A program made the translations under genes and the position numbers. Positions 63,976 through 64,000 of a DNA stretch of 64,000 bases are shown here, piece by piece (position 1 is the first letter of the stretch; each line of letters begins with the position of its first letter). The notes under the pieces are model-generated. The model saw only the letters and a program-made list of their open reading frames with translations, was not told the origin of the DNA and did no database searches. Origin of the DNA: Planomicrobium okeanokoites (GTDB lineage Bacteria; Bacillota; Bacilli; Bacillales_A; Planococcaceae); contig NZ_QQRS01000007.1 of assembly GCF_003428875.1 (NCBI RefSeq), positions 43,783-107,782 of the forward strand, read 5' to 3'.

Positions 63976-64000
63976 TTTTTTTATAGTAGAGGTGAAGCGG

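Noticed and set aside
52143..64000. CRISPR array or complete defence island in the accessory region
   Set aside because: No regularly spaced repeats, no Cas genes and no recognisable restriction, Abi or CBASS gene sets were seen; the repeats present are irregular and look origin-like or leader-like.

Overview
The window is a Bacillales chromosome segment followed by the left part of an integrated phage or related element. Gene order over the first 52 kb follows the Bacillus subtilis yis-yit-yjz-yjb-yjc stretch: addB/addA, yisK, yisL, yitS, yitU, yitV, yitW, yjzD, fabHF, app, trpS, opp, spx, mecA, coiA, pepF, spxH, yjbI to yjbO, prpE, fabI, yjcF to yjcH. Moderate GC, strong AGGAGG ribosome binding sites, frequent TTG/GTG starts, and the loss or insertion of several B. 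subtilis genes suggest Planococcaceae (Planococcus/Planomicrobium/Sporosarcina-like). The species cannot be named from this window.

Layout. 1-6.8 kb: AddAB recombination nuclease, a DUF418 membrane protein, YisK and YisL. 6.9-15.5 kb: a membrane-anchored GH13-like protein without the usual catalytic residues, CoA-disulfide reductase, DegV and HAD proteins, the YitV esterase, YitW, a ClpB lacking its N-domain behind a CtsR operator, and YjzD. 15.6-17.8 kb: fabH-fabF with a FapR operator. 18-31.8 kb: two oligopeptide ABC transporters (app and opp) separated by trpS, which has a T-box leader. 31.9-44.8 kb: a stress, redox and competence block (spx with an ECF-type promoter, mecA, coiA, pepF, the sRNA RoxS/RsaE with ResD-like and Rex-like sites, spxH, haemoglobin), then CYTH protein, RelQ-type (p)ppGpp synthetase, NAD kinase, pseudouridine synthase, PrpE and MgtE. 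44.9-51.9 kb: fabI with a second FapR operator, the yjcFGH group, a PgpA-like protein, and a TAXI-type TRAP transporter.

A tRNA-Val(GAC) gene at 52070-52142 is the probable integration site. From there to the window end lies a temperate-phage-like element: an integrase pointing at the tRNA, an ImmA/IrrE protease, divergent repressor and Cro-like genes with shared dyad operators, small early genes, then a replication and recombination module (Gp157, YopX, ERF annealing protein, DUF669, PrimPol-helicase, ERCC4 nuclease). Structural genes and the right attachment site are outside the window.

The observations most worth follow-up are the GH13 pseudoenzyme, the N-domain-less ClpB, the layered control around spx and roxS, a LexA-type box in front of immA-int, a recurring CCACAGAA leader before phage genes, and an origin-like repeat cluster after the primase gene. 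No CRISPR array, insertion sequence or complete recognisable defence system was seen.
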